Shown here: piece by piece, positions 44,145-53,152 of the stretch
Layout of the letters: each line of letters begins with the position of its first letter
Numbering within the stretch: the stretch's first letter is position 1
Origin: Ruminiclostridium cellulolyticum H10
GTDB lineage: Bacteria; Bacillota; Clostridia; Acetivibrionales; DSM-1351
Reading direction: 5' to 3'
Assembly: GCF_000022065.1 (NCBI RefSeq)
Contig: NC_011898.1
Coordinates: forward strand, 3,723,501 to 3,787,500
Length of the DNA: 64,000 nucleotides
Made by a program: the position numbers and the translations under genes
The notes under the pieces: generated by a model
What the model was told of the DNA's origin: nothing
Databases searched by the model: none
Seen by the model: the letters and a program-made list of their open reading frames with translations, nothing else

Positions 44145-45632
44145 ATGTCTTTAATTAATGTTACTAATCTGACTTTTTCCTATGACGGCAGTTATGATAA
44201 TATATTTGAAAATGTAAGCTTCCAGATAGATACTGATTGGAAGCTGGGCTTCACAGGGAGAAACGGCCGAGGTAAAACCACGTTTCTCAATCTCCTGCTG
44301 GGTAAATATGAATACCGCGGTAGTATCTCGTCAAAAGTTCCCTTTGAATACTTTCCTTATGAGGTTAAAAACAAGGAAGCGAATGTAATTGATATAATTG
44401 AAGAAGCTTTCCCCAATTATGTACTGTGGGAGGTTATGCGTGAGTTGTCCCTATTGGAGGTCGACGACGATGTTTTATACAGGCCTTTTGATACTCTGTC
44501 CAACGGAGAGCAGACAAAGGTTCTGCTTGCTGCACTTTTTCTAAAGGAGAACAGTTTTCTGCTTATTGATGAACCTACAAACCATTTGGACATAAATGCC
44601 AGAATGGTTGTCAGTGATTATCTCCGTCTAAAGAAAGGCTTTATCCTAGTTTCCCACGATAGGGCTTTCCTTGATAATTGCATTGACCATATCCTTTCCA
44701 TTAATAAAACCGGCATTGAAATTCAAAAAGGAAATTTTTCTTCCTGGTTTGAGAATAAAGAGATGCAGGATAACTATGAACGTACGGAAAACGACAGGCT
44801 AAAAAAAGATATAAGAAGATTGTCAGAGGCTGCAAAGCGAGCATCTGACTGGTCTAATAAGGCCGAAGCAAAAAAGATCGGCTTTGACCCTACCCAAACT
44901 GAAAAAAGTATAGGACGCAGGCCTTACCAGGGTGCTAAAGCAAAAAAAATGATGAGCCGTTCAAAATCAATAAAAGAAAGACAGCAGTCGGCAATAGAAG
45001 ATAAATCCAAGCTTCTTAAAAATATTGAAAGCTCTGAAAAACTGAAAATTTCACAGTTGAATTTTCATACTAATAGGCTAGTTGAACTAGAAAATGTATC
45101 AATTTTCTATTCTGATAAAAAAGCTTGTGATAATGTGACCCTCACTATTGAACAGGGGGACAGAATAGCTTTGATGGGCAGAAATGGTTCAGGCAAGTCA
45201 AGTATTATAAAACTTATTTGCGGTGAAGATATTGATTACTCCGGCATTATCAGGAAGCCGAACCAGTTAAAGATTTCCTATGTATCCCAGAATACCGCCC
45301 ATCTTTACGGAAATTTAAGCGACTATGCCAGAGCCAACGAAATTGACGAGAGTCTTTTCAAGGCTATTTTAAGGAAACTTGATTTTTCCAGAATACAGTT
45401 TGAGAAGGATATATCTGCTTTCAGCGGAGGGCAAAAGAAAAAGGTTCTGATTGCTAAAAGCCTTTGTGATAAGGCTCACCTGCACATTTGGGACGAACCG
45501 CTGAATTTTATTGACGTAATCTCCCGCATGCAGATAGAGGAACTGCTTTTGGAGCATCGGCCGACTATTCTATTTGTAGAACATGATATTGAGTTTTGCA
45601 ATAATATTGCCACAAAGATTGTCCAGTTGTAA
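44145..45632 (+). CDS. ABC-F ribosomal protection protein, Lsa/Cpl type
   Basis: 495 residues with two ABC ATPase domains and no membrane part. Walker A motifs: GRNGRGKTT (domain 1) and GRNGSGKSS (domain 2). Signatures: TLSNGEQTK and FSGGQKKK. Walker B: LLIDEPTNHLD and HIWDEPLNFID. A linker of about 75 residues (GFDPTQTEKSIG... GAKAKKMMSRSKSIKERQQ) and QKGNFSSW match the Lsa/Cpl group that displaces lincosamides, streptogramins A and pleuromutilins from the ribosome. The ATG has CAGGAGG 8 bases upstream, directly after the attenuator terminator. Resistance spectrum is not shown by sequence. Confidence 0.93.
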   Translation: MSLINVTNLTFSYDGSYDNIFENVSFQIDTDWKLGFTGRNGRGKTTFLNLLLGKYEYRGSISSKVPFEYFPYEVKNKEANVIDIIEEAFPNYVLWEVMRELSLLEVDDDVLYRPFDTLSNGEQTKVLLAALFLKENSFLLIDEPTNHLDINARMVVSDYLRLKKGFILVSHDRAFLDNCIDHILSINKTGIEIQKGNFSSWFENKEMQDNYERTENDRLKKDIRRLSEAAKRASDWSNKAEAKKIGFDPTQTEKSIGRRPYQGAKAKKMMSRSKSIKERQQSAIEDKSKLLKNIESSEKLKISQLNFHTNRLVELENVSIFYSDKKACDNVTLTIEQGDRIALMGRNGSGKSSIIKLICGEDIDYSGIIRKPNQLKISYVSQNTAHLYGNLSDYARANEIDESLFKAILRKLDFSRIQFEKDISAFSGGQKKKVLIAKSLCDKAHLHIWDEPLNFIDVISRMQIEELLLEHRPTILFVEHDIEFCNNIATKIVQL

Positions 45633-45644
45633 GTTATACTACAA

Positions 45645-45781
45645 GGGGTTGTCGCAAAACAGAAGGTTTTCGGTAAAATATTCGTATCCTCCCATAAACA
45701 ACTTCAAATATCTTTAACCAAATTTCCATTGGCACAATTTATACTCTAAGTACAGGTTAAAAAAGATTTTGCGACAACCTC
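45645..45781. repeat. Palindromic repeat element, copy 2 (MITE-like, 137 bp)
   Basis: Ends in inverted repeats ggggttgtcgcaaaa (45645-45659) and ttttgcgacaacctc (45767-45781), 14 of 15 identical. The interior matches the right half of the element at 931-1050, including caaatatctttaacca at both sites and the ggtaaaatat block. The left arm of copy 1 is missing here. No ORF and no obvious target duplication. Located 12 bases after the ABC-F stop. Confidence 0.75.
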
Positions 45782-45838
45782 TTTTACGTTTATATGAAAA
45801 CTGTTCTGGCAATACTGAAACATAAGGAGAAAAGATAT

Positions 45839-46429
45839 ATGAAGCAAGATTTTTCACCTGTAATATGGACGGAAGAAAAAGTACCTGAGAAAGCAGTTAA
45901 CTGTCAAAAATGTGAATTACACTGTCAAAGATCCCGTATTATATGGGGTGAAGGTAATCCAAAAGCTCCAATAACAGTACTACTGGATAATCCCGGAGCA
46001 CGTGAGGATAAATGCGGAGTTGAATTTATCTGCGGTACAAGGGAGACCCTTCAGCGTGCAGTTTTTGAAGCAGGCCTCAAGATGGAAGATTTATATGTCA
46101 CATATGTTTTGAAATGCCGTCCTGTACGTCGCTATGACAAAGAAAAGGCAAGAGCCACGTGCATGGAATATCTTATTGAGCAAATTGACCGACAAAAGCC
46201 AATGCTCGTATTCTGCCTTGGCAATATAGCAGCACAATGGTTTTTTGGTGAAAAGGATACAGAAGTCAAAAACATAAGAGGTTTTTGGCATTCTGTCAGA
46301 GGTTATACTACATCCGCTACCTACCATCCTCTTGCCGTTAGAAGACGCCCCAACCTGTACCCTACCTTTGTTAAGGACTGGAAAATGCTTGCTGAGCGTT
46401 ATTTTAATGAGAAAACTTTAATAAATTAG
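45839..46429 (+). CDS. Uracil-DNA glycosylase family protein with Fe-S cluster Cys
   Basis: 196 residues from the ATG at 45839, which follows AAGGAGA. Cys22, Cys25, Cys93 and Cys108 (patterns C-x2-C, and C-x14-C) fit the 4Fe-4S site of family 4 uracil-DNA glycosylases. The active-site segment reads VLLDNPGAREDKCGVEF and the His loop reads TYHPLAVRRRP. Both depart from the standard GEGPG and HP-A/S-x-L-R-N patterns, so it may be a variant of the family with altered base preference. Acts in base-excision repair if active. It overlaps the convergent bioY gene by 26 bases at the 3' ends. Confidence 0.85.
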   Translation: MKQDFSPVIWTEEKVPEKAVNCQKCELHCQRSRIIWGEGNPKAPITVLLDNPGAREDKCGVEFICGTRETLQRAVFEAGLKMEDLYVTYVLKCRPVRRYDKEKARATCMEYLIEQIDRQKPMLVFCLGNIAAQWFFGEKDTEVKNIRGFWHSVRGYTTSATYHPLAVRRRPNLYPTFVKDWKMLAERYFNEKTLIN

Positions 46430-46958
46430 CTTTAATCAATCCCCTGCGAATCTGAGGCCCTACAAAAGCCGCCACCAGAATCTTTACCATATCACCCGGA
46501 ATAAAAGGAATAACACCTGCCGAAAATGCTGCCCCCAAAGATATATGTGCCTGATACGCCAACCATACTGTACCAAATAAGTAACAAACTGCTGTACCCA
46601 CTACCATTCCGATTAAAGACAGGTACCACTTATCCCAAAATCTGTCTATAAAGTAACCTCCAATAACTGCCATAAAAATGAAGCCTATGATATATCCTCC
46701 CGTTGGGCCAACGAGTTTCGACAGACCTCCTGAAAAGCCTGAAAATACAGGAATTCCTACTAATCCTATCAACATATAAACTATGTAGCTGAGAGTTCCT
46801 TTTTTCATACCAAGAGTATAAAGTGCAAAGTAAATTGCAAGGTTTGTAAAAGAGATAGGTACTACTCCTATTGGTATTGACAAAGGCCCAAGAATACAGA
46901 TTACTGCTGTTATAACTCCTATAACCGAGATTTGGCGTATATTTGTACTTTTTATCAT
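46404..46958 (-). CDS. bioY: Biotin transporter S component
   Basis: 184 residues with six hydrophobic helices. BioY family marks: GPLSIPIGVVPISFTNLAIY in the N-terminal part, GLVGIPVFSGFSGGLSKLVGPTGGYIIGF in the middle (recognised as a region near residues 64-92), and FIPGDMVKILVAA near the end. It binds biotin for an ECF importer or works alone; no EcfA/T genes are nearby. The start ATG follows GGGGGAG. A BirA-like operator overlies its promoter. Confidence 0.93.
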   Translation of the reverse strand: MIKSTNIRQISVIGVITAVICILGPLSIPIGVVPISFTNLAIYFALYTLGMKKGTLSYIVYMLIGLVGIPVFSGFSGGLSKLVGPTGGYIIGFIFMAVIGGYFIDRFWDKWYLSLIGMVVGTAVCYLFGTVWLAYQAHISLGAAFSAGVIPFIPGDMVKILVAAFVGPQIRRGLIKANLLKFSH

Positions 46959-47002
46959 AGCTCTCCCCCAAAACGATCTACTGTATGTGTTACTTAAATA
47001 CG

Positions 47003-47031
47003 AGTATATATGTAAGAGAGGCTATTGTCAA
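47003..47031 (-). promoter_or_regulatory. bioY promoter
   Basis: On the minus strand, TTGACA (47031-47026), 17 bases, TATACT (47008-47003), 45 bases before the ATG. The -35 box is inside one half of the inverted repeat below. Confidence 0.7.
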
Positions 47032-47070
47032 TCATAAAATTAAAACAGGTTGACAATAGCCTCTCTTACA
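47011..47070. promoter_or_regulatory. Long inverted repeat with BirA-like operator core (47025-47056)
   Basis: The core is TTGTCAATC, 14 bases, GGTTGACAA. It matches the Firmicute BirA pattern TTGTTAACC-N14-16-GGTTAACAA at 15 of 18 positions with the right spacing. It lies over the bioY -35 box. The repeat extends outward to a perfect 21-bp pairing (47011-47031 with 47050-47070), which is also a hairpin after the 47092 gene stop, though without a T run. Confidence 0.55.
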
Positions 47071-47091
47071 TTAACAAAGAGCTATATTTAC

Positions 47092-48366
47092 TTAAAACAA
47101 AACAGGTATTTCATCAAAAACAGGTACTTTGGGCAGAATTCCTGACTTAGGTCTGAAAAATACCTCATATCTGGATTTTGAAGGTTCAAACACAATTATT
47201 TGTTGGGTTCTGGTATTATATAAGTCCCCATCTTTATGAAGTCCCGGTTCCTCACCCTGATAATATGATGCTACAGCTTTCATGTTATCAAATGTAAATT
47301 TTTCACCTTGTTCCTTTAGTACTTTTTTCATACTGTAAAGCCTATTTGTATTAGACGGATTATTGGAATGGTTATCTAAATTTCCTTTTAGCATAAAAGA
47401 ATTTACACAGCCTACTGAATTATCTATATCCCATATAATACCTTCATTTAGCTCTGATTTTTCAGTCCTGACCTCTCGTAGGCTGTTTTTCTTACTGCTT
47501 ATATTGTTTTCCAATACTTTAGTTCCTTTTGCATCGCTTAAAAATATTAAATGACCGTATGTATAATTTCTCACGGGAGACTTAAGATAAGCTGCAACTC
47601 CATTGAGTGTTGTATAATTTTCCAGTGCATGTCTCAAGTCAAAGGGATAGGAACGTTTCCCCTCTGAACTGTAAGGTTCTCCTGTGCCTGAATCCAAAAT
47701 TGCACCAAATACCTTGTCATCGCTGAAAGCTGAGATGCACGCCATATATCCCAGGTATCCTATTGAACATATTGATTTTTTTGAGTTTTTGAAAGTAACA
47801 ACCGCTTGTATTCCTGCAAGCTGATTTTCAGACCCTGCATACCAGTCCAATATCCTCATCCCCATATTATCATTGTTTTGCGATCTTTTTCCATATACTC
47901 CCACCGCACAACACTGCGAAGGTCTGACTACATCCGGGCATAAATTCATTAAAAACATCTCGCCTGCTGAAAGTTTACCATCACCTCTTATATCCTGATC
48001 CTGACCTGTAAAATTTGATGCAATTCCCTTTATTTCATCTACATAGTTTTTATCTACTTGCGGGATAATTTCATTTACTCTTTGCATCATTAAGTCATAT
48101 GCTTCATTGCTAGAGGTAATTTCAGCTAAATATGAGTCTACAATAGCTTCATATTGCGGAACTAATTTTAGAATTGTGGAACCGTATTCCTGTCCGATTT
48201 TTCTGTGTGATTTTTCACCTTTAAAATTAAGTACTACTTCATAGTGTGATCCCTTGTCAGTAATAGTAACACATTGGATAGTTTCAGCTGCGTTTACGGT
48301 AATGGTACTTACATTCAAGCCCATTATCAAAACAATAACCGATAATAGATATGCCAGTTTTTTCAT
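47092..48366 (-). CDS. Secreted C45-type Ntn hydrolase (acyltransferase / amidase-like)
   Basis: 424 residues. A signal peptide (1-26, ending VNAAE) is followed by a C45/acid-ceramidase-like domain. The likely nucleophile Cys is in PSQCCAVGVYG near residue 158, which would be released by self-cleavage; GMRILDWY and SIGYLGYMACISAFSDD follow the family pattern with a conserved Asn/Asp-Trp segment. The family cleaves amide bonds of acylated molecules such as bile-acid or penicillin-type substrates and N-acyl amides; the substrate here is unknown. An EF-hand-like stretch (GDGKLSAGE) precedes the nucleophile. The gene is alone. Confidence 0.8.
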   Translation of the reverse strand: MKKLAYLLSVIVLIMGLNVSTITVNAAETIQCVTITDKGSHYEVVLNFKGEKSHRKIGQEYGSTILKLVPQYEAIVDSYLAEITSSNEAYDLMMQRVNEIIPQVDKNYVDEIKGIASNFTGQDQDIRGDGKLSAGEMFLMNLCPDVVRPSQCCAVGVYGKRSQNNDNMGMRILDWYAGSENQLAGIQAVVTFKNSKKSICSIGYLGYMACISAFSDDKVFGAILDSGTGEPYSSEGKRSYPFDLRHALENYTTLNGVAAYLKSPVRNYTYGHLIFLSDAKGTKVLENNISSKKNSLREVRTEKSELNEGIIWDIDNSVGCVNSFMLKGNLDNHSNNPSNTNRLYSMKKVLKEQGEKFTFDNMKAVASYYQGEEPGLHKDGDLYNTRTQQIIVFEPSKSRYEVFFRPKSGILPKVPVFDEIPVLF

Positions 48367-48444
48367 TGTGTTCCTCCTTATTTAACTAGTTTTGTAATAT
48401 TATAACATATATTTAGTTTTATATTGATTTTTTACCATATTTAT

Positions 48445-48450
48445 TATAAT
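48445..48450 (+). promoter_or_regulatory. -10 box of the ICMT-like gene
   Basis: TATAAT, 50 bases before the start codon. A -35 box could not be fixed with confidence (TTGATT near 48424 would leave only 15 bases). Confidence 0.4.
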
Positions 48451-48457
48451 ATATTTG

Positions 48458-48475
48458 TATGAATACTTATTCATA
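48458..48475. promoter_or_regulatory. Operator-like palindrome ahead of the ICMT-like gene
   Basis: TATGAATACTTATTCATA consists of two 8-base arms, TATGAATA and TATTCATA, 2 bases apart, starting 8 bases past the TATAAT. The pattern resembles TetR-family operators. No regulator gene is adjacent in the window. Confidence 0.45.
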
Positions 48476-48500
48476 TGTTCAAATATAGGAGGAGTTAACT

Positions 48501-49106
48501 ATGAATATTACTGATGCTATTTCTTTGTTTATGCTTATTATCTTTGGAGCAAGCTATATCCTAAAGCTTATACTATTAAAACAAAACAGCAGAATTAAAG
48601 CCAATGTACTTGCTAAAGGGGATAAGGAATTTTCTATATTTTTTACTGAATTGTCAGTAAGAGTCTCAAGTTCGTTATGGCTGCTAACCTGGGTTTCTGA
48701 GATTATTTTTCATAACAAGATTTCTTACTTCTGCGGTTATATTTTTAAAAACATCTACATTACATATGCTGGTATTATAATAACAGCTTTAGGTGTAGTT
48801 GTATTTATTCTGGCAACTGTTTTTATGAAAACTTCATGGAGAGTCGGAATTGATAAGAGTACTAAAACAGCTCTTATAACTAATGGCATTTATAAGTTCA
48901 GCAGAAATCCTGCTTTTGTAGGCTTCAATTTAATGTTTATGGGTGTTTTCTTTACTTATTCCAACGTTATCACATTGATTATATTAATTCTAAATATGCT
49001 TGCTTTTCATTTACTGATCCTACAAGAGGAAAGGCATCTGTTATCTGTGTTTGGTAAGGAATATGAGAGATACAAAAGAAATGTCCCAAGGTACTTTATA
49101 GTTTAA
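48501..49106 (+). CDS. Isoprenylcysteine methyltransferase-like membrane protein
   Basis: 201 residues with about five membrane helices. The C-terminal half has the ICMT/PEMT pattern: LITNGIYKFSRNPAFVGFNL, a region near residues 128-147, then LQEERHLLSVFGKEYERYKRNVPRYF at the end, shown here by its marks E-E-x-L and Y-x-x-Y-x-x-x-V-P-R. It probably methylates a lipid or small molecule with S-adenosylmethionine in the membrane; prenylated protein substrates are not expected in bacteria. The ATG has AGGAGGAG upstream. Confidence 0.88.
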   Translation: MNITDAISLFMLIIFGASYILKLILLKQNSRIKANVLAKGDKEFSIFFTELSVRVSSSLWLLTWVSEIIFHNKISYFCGYIFKNIYITYAGIIITALGVVVFILATVFMKTSWRVGIDKSTKTALITNGIYKFSRNPAFVGFNLMFMGVFFTYSNVITLIILILNMLAFHLLILQEERHLLSVFGKEYERYKRNVPRYFIV

Positions 49107-49398
49107 ATATTCAGGTTATCGAGGATTAAAATATTATTGTAAATTTTTGAAGGATTTTAGGGAAAATTGTCGAATAGCCAATAATAGAATATTCAATATG
49201 AATAAAAGGTATTCCGTAAAGCTCAGATAAATTTAAATAAATAGAGGTTAAATAAAAGATAACAACTTTGCTGAAATTATCGCTCCGATTTATGTATTAC
49301 CCAAGTTCTACTGGAATAAGTTGCTACTGATAATCAAATCAATACATGTTTATCAGGTGTAAATTATATAATAATCTTTAATAAATAGGAGGTAACAA
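49107..49398. other. Non-coding upstream region of a chemoreceptor gene
   Basis: AT-rich, about 290 bases, no ORF with a ribosome site and no riboswitch pattern recognised. A sigma-D-type chemotaxis promoter was sought; no convincing match was found. Confidence 0.45.
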
Positions 49399-51435
49399 AT
49401 GCGTAGCAAAGGAATAAGTAGATTCAAGGGGTTGAGTTGGAGAATTTTCACAGTATCTATTCTGTGCACGTTAATACCTTTGCTGGTAAGTTTATTTATT
49501 ACCAGTTATTTTTCTCAAAAATATTTGGAGGACTCGTCCAGTAATTCACTATTAAACATTGCTGTTGAAAAGACGAACCAACTTGAATTGGCCTTTTCCG
49601 ACCTGGAAAAACAGGCTCAATCAATTGCAATGCAACCCTGTATAGTTGACCCGCTAAGCGAAGCAATTATCAATTCATCTAATCCAAGCGGGACAGATGT
49701 GCAGAAGATTTCCGATAGTTTACAAAACAATTTCAATCTGTCAAACGGTCTTTTTGAGAACATATTCTTAATGTACAAGAACAAAGACATAGCTGATGGT
49801 ATCGGTGGTAAATCTGTCGGTTGGGAAAATGAAACAATAGGGAGTACTGATAAGCTGCTGATACGCGAAGCTACGGCATCACCTACTACCGGACGTCCTG
49901 TTATTACAATAGTTACCCCTGTAAAAAACAATGACAAACACCTCGGTACAATAGGAATGGCTATAGAATTGAACAATGTATCTAAAAATATTATTGATAG
50001 TAATTCTTCTAAGAATGATTTTAAAACACTTATTTTAAATTCGGAAGGACTTGTCATTTCATCCATAGATGAAAAACAAGTTTTATCTTTAAATTTTCAG
50101 GATAAAGCACTAGGATTACAGGATTTTTATAATACAATAAAATCAAATGAATCAGGTATTGGTTATTTTACCATGGACGGAAATAAATTTATTAGTGCTT
50201 ACAGCAGCAGCAGTAAGTACGGCATGTATATATTAACTTATAAACCCGTTACAGCCTACATGGAAATGATAAATAATCTGAAATTAATATTATTTGGGGT
50301 TATTTTAATAAGTATTTTACTAGCATCAATTGTTATTTATTTCTCATCTAGAAAAATAACAAAACCTATACTTGTAGCAGCCACACAAGCAGAACTATTA
50401 GCAAATGGAGATTTTACGGTTAATATTCCAGAACATTCTCAGAAAAGAAAGGATGAACTTGGAAAACTGGCAATTTCTTTTTCCACTATGATTCAGAATT
50501 TTAAAACAATCATAACTCAGATAACCGAAGCATCGGACAAGGTAGCTGCATCCAGTCAGGAGTTTTATGCATCCGGCGAGCAGGTTGGCAAGGCCGCTGA
50601 GGATGTGGGTAATACAATCCTTGAAATTTCTGCGGGTGCGGAAGAACAGTCGTCTATGATTGATTCGGCACTGTCAAACCTGAGAAATTTACTCAACCAA
50701 ATCAATGTAGTAAATACGAGTACGTACAACATGCAAGAAACTACTGTACATATGATAGGCGATATAGCCATAGGAAGTAAGACAGCTGCTGAATCCATAG
50801 ATAGTATTAATAATCTGAAAGCTGATACAGAAGGAGTTTCGAAGGTAATTTTCAATCTGGGTAACACCTCTAATCAAATAGGACAGATTATTGAATTAAT
50901 TAGTGGTATAGCTGAACAGACCAATTTGCTTGCTTTAAATGCTGCTATTGAGGCGGCAAGAGCGGGAGAAGCAGGTAGAGGCTTCAGCGTGGTCGCCGAT
51001 GAAATCCGGAAACTGGCTGAAGAATCTGCTGATGCCAGCGGAAGGATAGCAAAGCTAATCGTAGAAGTAAGAAGTGGTGTTGATACAGCCGTCAACAAGA
51101 TGGATAGCAGTATAAAATCCGTAAACTCCAGTGTAAAAGCTATTCAAGAGAACGGAGATACTTTCACCTTGATTTCTAAACAGGCTGAACAGCTTAAGGA
51201 TATCGTAGCTAATGTTACTCAAAGTGTAGAAATAATGACTGAAAGCAGCCGTGAGTTTGAGCATACAATGCAGGAGATAAATCAAACAAGCCAAGAGTTT
51301 GCTGCTAATTCCGAAGGAGTATCGGCGGCTAGTGAAGAACAAATAGCTTTGACAGAAGAAATAGTTTCTTCTTCAAAAGCAATGGCAGAAATGTCTGAAG
51401 AGCTATCAAACCTTATCAAAAATTTTAAACTGTAA
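49399..51435 (+). CDS. Methyl-accepting chemotaxis protein
   Basis: 678 residues. Membrane helices at about 15-38 and 298-320 flank an extracellular Cache-type sensor (about 40-295). HAMP (about 320-375) and a signalling domain follow, with a tip [21 protein letters not shown]. The long coiled signalling region ends in Ser/Glu-rich methylation-like sequence. Ligand unknown. The ATG has a TAGGAGGTAA site. Different sensor sequence from the chemoreceptor at 39230, so it is not a recent duplicate. Confidence 0.93.
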   Translation: MRSKGISRFKGLSWRIFTVSILCTLIPLLVSLFITSYFSQKYLEDSSSNSLLNIAVEKTNQLELAFSDLEKQAQSIAMQPCIVDPLSEAIINSSNPSGTDVQKISDSLQNNFNLSNGLFENIFLMYKNKDIADGIGGKSVGWENETIGSTDKLLIREATASPTTGRPVITIVTPVKNNDKHLGTIGMAIELNNVSKNIIDSNSSKNDFKTLILNSEGLVISSIDEKQVLSLNFQDKALGLQDFYNTIKSNESGIGYFTMDGNKFISAYSSSSKYGMYILTYKPVTAYMEMINNLKLILFGVILISILLASIVIYFSSRKITKPILVAATQAELLANGDFTVNIPEHSQKRKDELGKLAISFSTMIQNFKTIITQITEASDKVAASSQEFYASGEQVGKAAEDVGNTILEISAGAEEQSSMIDSALSNLRNLLNQINVVNTSTYNMQETTVHMIGDIAIGSKTAAESIDSINNLKADTEGVSKVIFNLGNTSNQIGQIIELISGIAEQTNLLALNAAIEAARAGEAGRGFSVVADEIRKLAEESADASGRIAKLIVEVRSGVDTAVNKMDSSIKSVNSSVKAIQENGDTFTLISKQAEQLKDIVANVTQSVEIMTESSREFEHTMQEINQTSQEFAANSEGVSAASEEQIALTEEIVSSSKAMAEMSEELSNLIKNFKL

Positions 51436-51446
51436 AGTATTATATA

Positions 51447-51482
51447 AAGGCTATGGACAGTTTGTCCATAGCCTTTTACTTT
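51447..51482 (+). terminator. Terminator of the chemoreceptor gene
   Basis: A perfect 13-bp stem, aaggctatggaca / tgtccatagcctt, with a 3-base loop, followed by ttactttt. Confidence 0.8.
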
Positions 51483-51510
51483 TGACAACTCATAAGTAAG
51501 AAATTCATTT

Positions 51511-52389
51511 TCAAAGTATCACAAACCCGGCTATCATTGATGCAGCGTTAGCAACAAAGGTGTAAGCTGCAATTTCTCTCTTATCAGCCTTCCCAAACAA
51601 TTTTATATAGGCTAAGTACTCTGCTAAGAACACCAGTACCTCCCCAATAGCCAAGACCGTAAGGTAACCCATATTAAAAGGCATTTTATGCAGTATGGGA
51701 TAGTCAAATATCATTCCAAAAGTAAGCAATGTTTGGGTTATGATATTAACTCCGACTATAATTAATAATCTCTTTGCTTTTAGATAAAAAAATGGAATGG
51801 CAAAAAATACTTCTAAAATCAGAGTAACAAGGAGCCTTATCATATAGTATTTGAAAAATTCATCGCCGAATTTAATACCGCCTTGAAGAATGTTTCCTCT
51901 GACAGACAATACCTTGTTGGTTTTCATATCATATTTTACATAGGCATTGAAGTATGTATTATGGATAATATCAGATACCTGTATTGTCCCATCAGACTTC
52001 TGAATAATTATTTTAAAAACCTCCGGCACACCGACATATCCAAAGGAATGTCTCATTGTAAGGACTTTCCCGTTTGTATCCTTTTCTACAGGGTCTCCCG
52101 TAAGTTTTCCGTTCAGTAGCCAGGTTCTCATATGAATGGCTTTCCAACCATCTTTATTATATTTATAAATCGGCTGGTCATGCATATTATCATATTCCTT
52201 ATTACCGTCCGTTGCATTCAAGTATTCTCCATCCTTGCCAAGGAGGTCGAGATAGTAGCTGCTGTCTTGGGGATTTACAACGGTAATCTCAAGAGTCGGC
52301 TTGGGCCCGGTATCTGCATTGACTGTATTATAATTTGAGATAAAAAAAACAATTATAAAAACAAATACAATGTGCTTTCTTAATTTCAT
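51511..52389 (-). CDS. Hypothetical exported membrane protein
   Basis: 292 residues, not recognised. A signal peptide (1-25, ending TVNADTGPKP) precedes an extracellular beta-rich domain (about 30-175) with a Trp/Tyr/Asp-rich composition. Four membrane helices follow (about 185-290). The N-out, C-terminal helices layout suggests a sensor or transport accessory. Charged residues in the helices are few. No neighbour explains its function. The ATG lacks an ideal ribosome site in the context seen. Confidence 0.75.
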   Translation of the reverse strand: MKLRKHIVFVFIIVFFISNYNTVNADTGPKPTLEITVVNPQDSSYYLDLLGKDGEYLNATDGNKEYDNMHDQPIYKYNKDGWKAIHMRTWLLNGKLTGDPVEKDTNGKVLTMRHSFGYVGVPEVFKIIIQKSDGTIQVSDIIHNTYFNAYVKYDMKTNKVLSVRGNILQGGIKFGDEFFKYYMIRLLVTLILEVFFAIPFFYLKAKRLLIIVGVNIITQTLLTFGMIFDYPILHKMPFNMGYLTVLAIGEVLVFLAEYLAYIKLFGKADKREIAAYTFVANAASMIAGFVIL

Positions 52390-52695
52390 AAATCTTTACT
52401 CCCCAAAAATATATTACTTTCTTTCTTCATCAACATAACAACCTCCATTGACAACTGCAAGGATACTTCTTTACTACTCAAATAGATATAATATTACCAT
52501 TATACAACATATGATCCATTTTATACTATGATAATGTGTTGAAAGCTTAAATCAAAAACTATATAAAAGGAGGCTATTTACTTGGAAAAAACTGTTTCAT
52601 AAAACTGTATTTTATGGTATAGTTTGCTAAATAGAAAGATGCATCTCTATACAAATAATAACATTAATAATTTTTCGAATAGGGGATAGTATGCT
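52390..52695. other. Non-coding region before a small membrane-protein gene
   Basis: A strong AAGGAGG at about 52568-52574 leads to a six-codon TTG frame (MEKTVS) ending at TAA near 52602, perhaps chance. A promoter-like TTTCAT then 17 bases then TATAGT lies at about 52597-52625, ahead of the 52696 gene. Nothing else recognised. Confidence 0.35.
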
Positions 52696-53070
52696 ATGAA
52701 AACTCTTAGTGGGGCATTACTTATTTCAACGGGTTGTATTATGGTACTGGTTTTAAAGATTTTACAAATATTATTTATTAATTGTTTTTCTTATCAAGAT
52801 TTATCTCTAGTCTGGTTTGCGATTTTTATGAGTATGATTTTGGGGGCATTTCTGATTGTCTTTGATAATATATCTACATTTCAATATATTAAAAAACTTT
52901 GTACATTAAAGTTTGGATTAGCATTATTAACGGGTTCGTTAATTTCCATATTATTTGGATTAAAAAGATTGCCTATTCCTTTTATGCAAGTTCTATCTTT
53001 AGTATTGGTATTTTCAATTATTATCATAATTATAAATTTACTTAAAGCTCTAAAAACTAGAAAAAGGTAG
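52696..53070 (+). CDS. Small hypothetical membrane protein
   Basis: 124 residues, four predicted membrane helices (about 8-28, 38-58, 70-90, 96-118) linked by short loops, with a basic end (KALKTRKR). No conserved motif recognised. Resembles many small integral membrane proteins of unknown function. The ATG has a GGGGAT site about 8 bases upstream, and a promoter-like sequence and a terminator flank the gene, supporting that it is real. Confidence 0.65.
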   Translation: MKTLSGALLISTGCIMVLVLKILQILFINCFSYQDLSLVWFAIFMSMILGAFLIVFDNISTFQYIKKLCTLKFGLALLTGSLISILFGLKRLPIPFMQVLSLVLVFSIIIIIINLLKALKTRKR

Positions 53071-53101
53071 TTTCAACGGCTTTATGAACATTGGGATGCA
53101 G

Positions 53102-53135
53102 AAAAGCTGCCTCAAAATAAAGGCAGCTTTTTTTA
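53102..53135. terminator. Bidirectional terminator
   Basis: aaaagctgcct / aggcagctttt, 8-base loop, with seven Ts after it on the plus strand. Also serves the galE gene on the minus strand, 22 bases away. Confidence 0.75.
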
Positions 53136-53152
53136 AAGTAGTGATATAATTA

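Noticed and set aside
49107-49398. A c-di-GMP riboswitch before the chemoreceptor gene
   Set aside because: The conserved core and tetraloop receptor patterns are absent.
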